Assembly (NCBI GenBank): GCA_016219545.1 | Contig: JACRMH010000043.1 | Span: 20,480-84,479 of the forward strand | Reading direction: 5' to 3' | Source of the DNA: Chloroflexota bacterium | GTDB lineage: Bacteria > Chloroflexota > Anaerolineae > Anaerolineales > Villigracilaceae | DNA length: 64,000 nt | In this document: one piece after another, positions 62,266 through 64,000 of the stretch | Position numbering within the stretch: the stretch's first letter is position 1 | Layout: each line of letters begins with the position of its first letter | Made by a program: the position numbers and the translations under genes | Notes under the pieces: generated by a model | Databases searched by the model: none | Seen by the model: the letters and a program-made list of their open reading frames with translations, nothing else | Told to the model about the DNA's origin: nothing

Positions 62266-63729
62266 TTACCCATGAAAAACCTTCACCGCATTCACAGCCT
62301 TATTCCATTGTGCCAATTTCTTTCCTCTTTCTTCTTGACTCGTCTTCGGCAAATAAGTAATTTCAGATTTCCAATTTGCAGATAATTCTGCAAAGGAAGT
62401 TCCCAAAGCAGAAACGCCGGCAAGATTGGCAATTCCTATGGCTGTAGCTTCCAATGCCGCAGAGACGCGCACCTCAAGATTCAACAAGTCTGCGATCATT
62501 TGCATGAGATAAGGATTACCCGATGGGCCGCCATCCACCTTGAGGTGCGGAGGCGCTTTGCCCAAATCTTGTGACATGGCGGTGACAACTTCGTACACGC
62601 GACAGGCAATCCCATCCAATGTAGCGCGGACAATATCATCGGAGCTGGTACTGCGATTGAGTCCAAACATTGCGCCGCGCACATCCGTCCGCCAGTGAGG
62701 GGCGGCCAGTCCTTGCAAGGCAGGCACAACCACCACGCCAGAATCAGTCGAACGATTAGCAGAGTCGTTGCTGGAAGCAGAATCGGGGATCAATTTCAAA
62801 TTGTCTCTCAGCCATTGCACCGCCGAACCAGTGACAAAGATGCCGCCATCGAAAGCGTAAGCGGTATGCCCATTGAAATTCCATCCGACCGTTGTGAGCA
62901 GACCGTTATCTGATAGGCGCGGTTTATCGCCGATATTCATCAACAGGAAACTACCTGTTCCAAATGAACATTTCATTTCGCCGGCGTTGAAACAGGCCTG
63001 ACCGAATAACGCGGCTTGCTGGTCAACAAGGAGAGCGTGTAAAGGTAACGGCTTGCCATTCCCAAAATCAACATCGCCAATATATCCAGCGGACGGTTTT
63101 ACTTCGGGCAGCATACTTCTAGGGACATCGAATAATTTCAACAAATCATCGTCCCATTGAAATTTATTCATGTCAAATAACAAGGTGCGCGAGGCTGTGG
63201 ATGGGTCGGTGATGTGTAACCTGCCTTTGGTCAATGACCATATCACCCAAGTTTCGGTGGTGCCGAATTTCAATTTGCCTTCATGCGCTTTTTTGCGAAG
63301 GTCGGGATAATTTTCAAATACCCACTTGAGCTTCGGCGCAGAGAAATAACTATCGAGCAGGAGTCCCGTCTTTTGCCGAAGCAGGTCCGGGTCAATGTGT
63401 GAAGCGAGCGCCTTGCAGACAGATTCTCCCCTCGTGTCCTGCCAGACGATGGCAGGAGTGACCGCTTCGCCTGAGTCCTTGTCCCACACTACGAAAGTCT
63501 CACCTTGGTTATCAAACCCAACTGCGGAAATATCATATTTATCAAGCAGAGGCGCGCAGGCTTCCTTTACCGTGCGAACAATGTCGGCAGGGTCTTGCTC
63601 CACCCAGCCTGCTTGTGGAAAACGCGCCGGCAACTGTGCTGAATTCTTCTCGATCATTTCCCCGAATTCATTTACGATAACTGCCGTTGTTTGCGTTGTG
63701 CCTTGATCAATGCCAAGCAGATATTTCAT
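62266..63729 (-). CDS. FGGY-family carbohydrate kinase (glycerol kinase-like)
   Basis: 487 residues from ATG 63729 (MKYLLGIDQGTTQTTAVIVNE), with GGAG upstream; a longer frame to 63825 reads into palindromes. Phosphate-binding GIDQGTT near 6, catalytic-region VGFDNQGETFVVWD and WQDTRGES, ATP-binding ALEATAIGIANLAG fit glycerol kinases, though the substrate stretch differs from GlpK. It is followed by the flavoprotein, suggesting glycerol to glycerol-3-phosphate to dihydroxyacetone-phosphate flow. Confidence 0.85.
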   Translation of the reverse strand: MKYLLGIDQGTTQTTAVIVNEFGEMIEKNSAQLPARFPQAGWVEQDPADIVRTVKEACAPLLDKYDISAVGFDNQGETFVVWDKDSGEAVTPAIVWQDTRGESVCKALASHIDPDLLRQKTGLLLDSYFSAPKLKWVFENYPDLRKKAHEGKLKFGTTETWVIWSLTKGRLHITDPSTASRTLLFDMNKFQWDDDLLKLFDVPRSMLPEVKPSAGYIGDVDFGNGKPLPLHALLVDQQAALFGQACFNAGEMKCSFGTGSFLLMNIGDKPRLSDNGLLTTVGWNFNGHTAYAFDGGIFVTGSAVQWLRDNLKLIPDSASSNDSANRSTDSGVVVVPALQGLAAPHWRTDVRGAMFGLNRSTSSDDIVRATLDGIACRVYEVVTAMSQDLGKAPPHLKVDGGPSGNPYLMQMIADLLNLEVRVSAALEATAIGIANLAGVSALGTSFAELSANWKSEITYLPKTSQEERGKKLAQWNKAVNAVKVFHG

Positions 63730-63742
63730 GTTGTCTCCATGA

Positions 63743-63775
63743 AGGTGACAGTCACTTTTAAAGTGACTGTCACCT
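63743..63775. repeat. 33-bp palindrome in the kinase leader
   Basis: AGGTGACAGTCACTTT and its exact complement around one T, 14 bp before the kinase ATG, between the gene and the IS end. It would form a strong hairpin in the leader. Confidence 0.75.
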
Positions 63776-63817
63776 GTGATACAGAATAAAAGCGGTACCT
63801 CAAATGAACTGAACCCA

Positions 63818-64000
63818 TCAAACAAGACACAAAAAGAAAGCCCCCCTGGTCAAACAAGACAGACACCTGGTTTCGTAGGGTGTCTGTCTTGTTTTCAATT
63901 GTATCCTCTCATAGTTGTAAAAGTAAATGTATTCATCAATGAGTTGTTCTATATCTTTAAAGGTGGTTTGCTTGAACTGTCGCAAATATTCCTCTTTGAG
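63818..64000 (-). CDS. IS3-family transposase, C-terminal end (partial)
   Basis: The last 60 codons of a gene running out of the window. LKEEYLRQFKQTTFKDIEQL and YIYFYNYERIQLKTRQTPYE match the conserved C-terminus of IS3-type (integrase core, DDE) transposases, including the last catalytic Glu side of LKEEYL. The final residues (TRCLSCLTRGAFFLCLV) come from the element end, which contains a 16-bp-arm palindrome (63852-63894). Confidence 0.83.
   Translation of the reverse strand, partial: LKEEYLRQFKQTTFKDIEQLIDEYIYFYNYERIQLKTRQTPYETRCLSCLTRGAFFLCLV
63852..63894. repeat. Palindrome at the IS end
   Basis: AAACAAGACAGACACC and its complement GGTGTCTGTCTTGTTT flank an 11-nt loop, inside the transposase gene end. 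It could be a terminator or transposase-related structure. Confidence 0.65.

Larger units (their letters stand above)
63805..64000 (-). mobile_element. End of an IS3-family insertion sequence (partial)
   Basis: TGAACTGAACCC at 63805 resembles the TG-starting terminal repeat of IS3-family elements; inside lies the end of its transposase. The rest of the element is outside the window. Confidence 0.7.

Overview
The window looks like a chromosomal segment of a Chloroflexota bacterium, probably class Anaerolineae. This is inferred from gene content and style: cheap Thr/Pro-rich lipoprotein stalks, a one-polypeptide CydDC, fused MFS/spermidine-synthase and FAD-oxidoreductase proteins, many ATGA-coupled genes, several genes with a -10 box only 6-7 nt before the ATG, and abundant short palindromic repeats. 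No rRNA is present. One tRNA (Gln, CUG) and about 50 protein genes can be supported.

Layout. 1-5 kb: the end of a class II aldolase gene, a Nudix hydrolase, a cNMP-domain histidine kinase, a secreted phosphoesterase lipoprotein and an AlkZ-like protein. 5-9.5 kb: one large secreted protein (7 beta-propeller-like repeats, M23 peptidase, pre-peptidase C-terminal domain, Ig-like repeats) split by a -1 frameshift. 9.7-15 kb: response regulator, glgA-malQ glycogen operon, membrane protein, lipoprotein. 15-22 kb: two convergent ABC-2 exporter operons (ATPase plus two permeases each) separated by a lipoprotein gene. 22.5-25.3 kb: rpsO and pnp. 25.4-32.5 kb: small proteins, an alpha/beta hydrolase, MFS-spermidine synthase, DUF4013, TrhA, methyltransferase, YtxH.

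32.5-41 kb is a respiratory block on the minus strand: Rrf2-type Fe-S regulator, cydA, cydB, sulfide:quinone oxidoreductase, a 42-aa protein and fused cydDC. This suggests sulfide oxidation feeding a bd-type oxidase, with CydDC assembling it. 41-47.7 kb: acyltransferase plus flippase-like membrane protein, then a tight five-gene set (MDR dehydrogenase, ComB-like phosphatase, aberrant PTPS, GT4 glycosyltransferase, methyltransferase) that I read as a candidate modified-pterin or glycoconjugate pathway. This is the best candidate here for an undescribed system. 47.7-54.3 kb: ABC exporter, multi-cysteine ferredoxin, membrane protein, zincin lipoprotein, tyrosine recombinase, VF530-like protein. 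54.4-58.5 kb: tRNA-Gln, glnS, cysK-cysE. 59-64 kb: lipoprotein, fused glycerol-3-phosphate-dehydrogenase-like flavoprotein, FGGY kinase, and the end of an IS3-family element.

A recurring theme is short inverted-repeat DNA, both between genes and, unusually, in frame inside genes (four places in cydDC, two in the fused flavoprotein). All functional statements are from reading the sequence and family knowledge; no searches were run.
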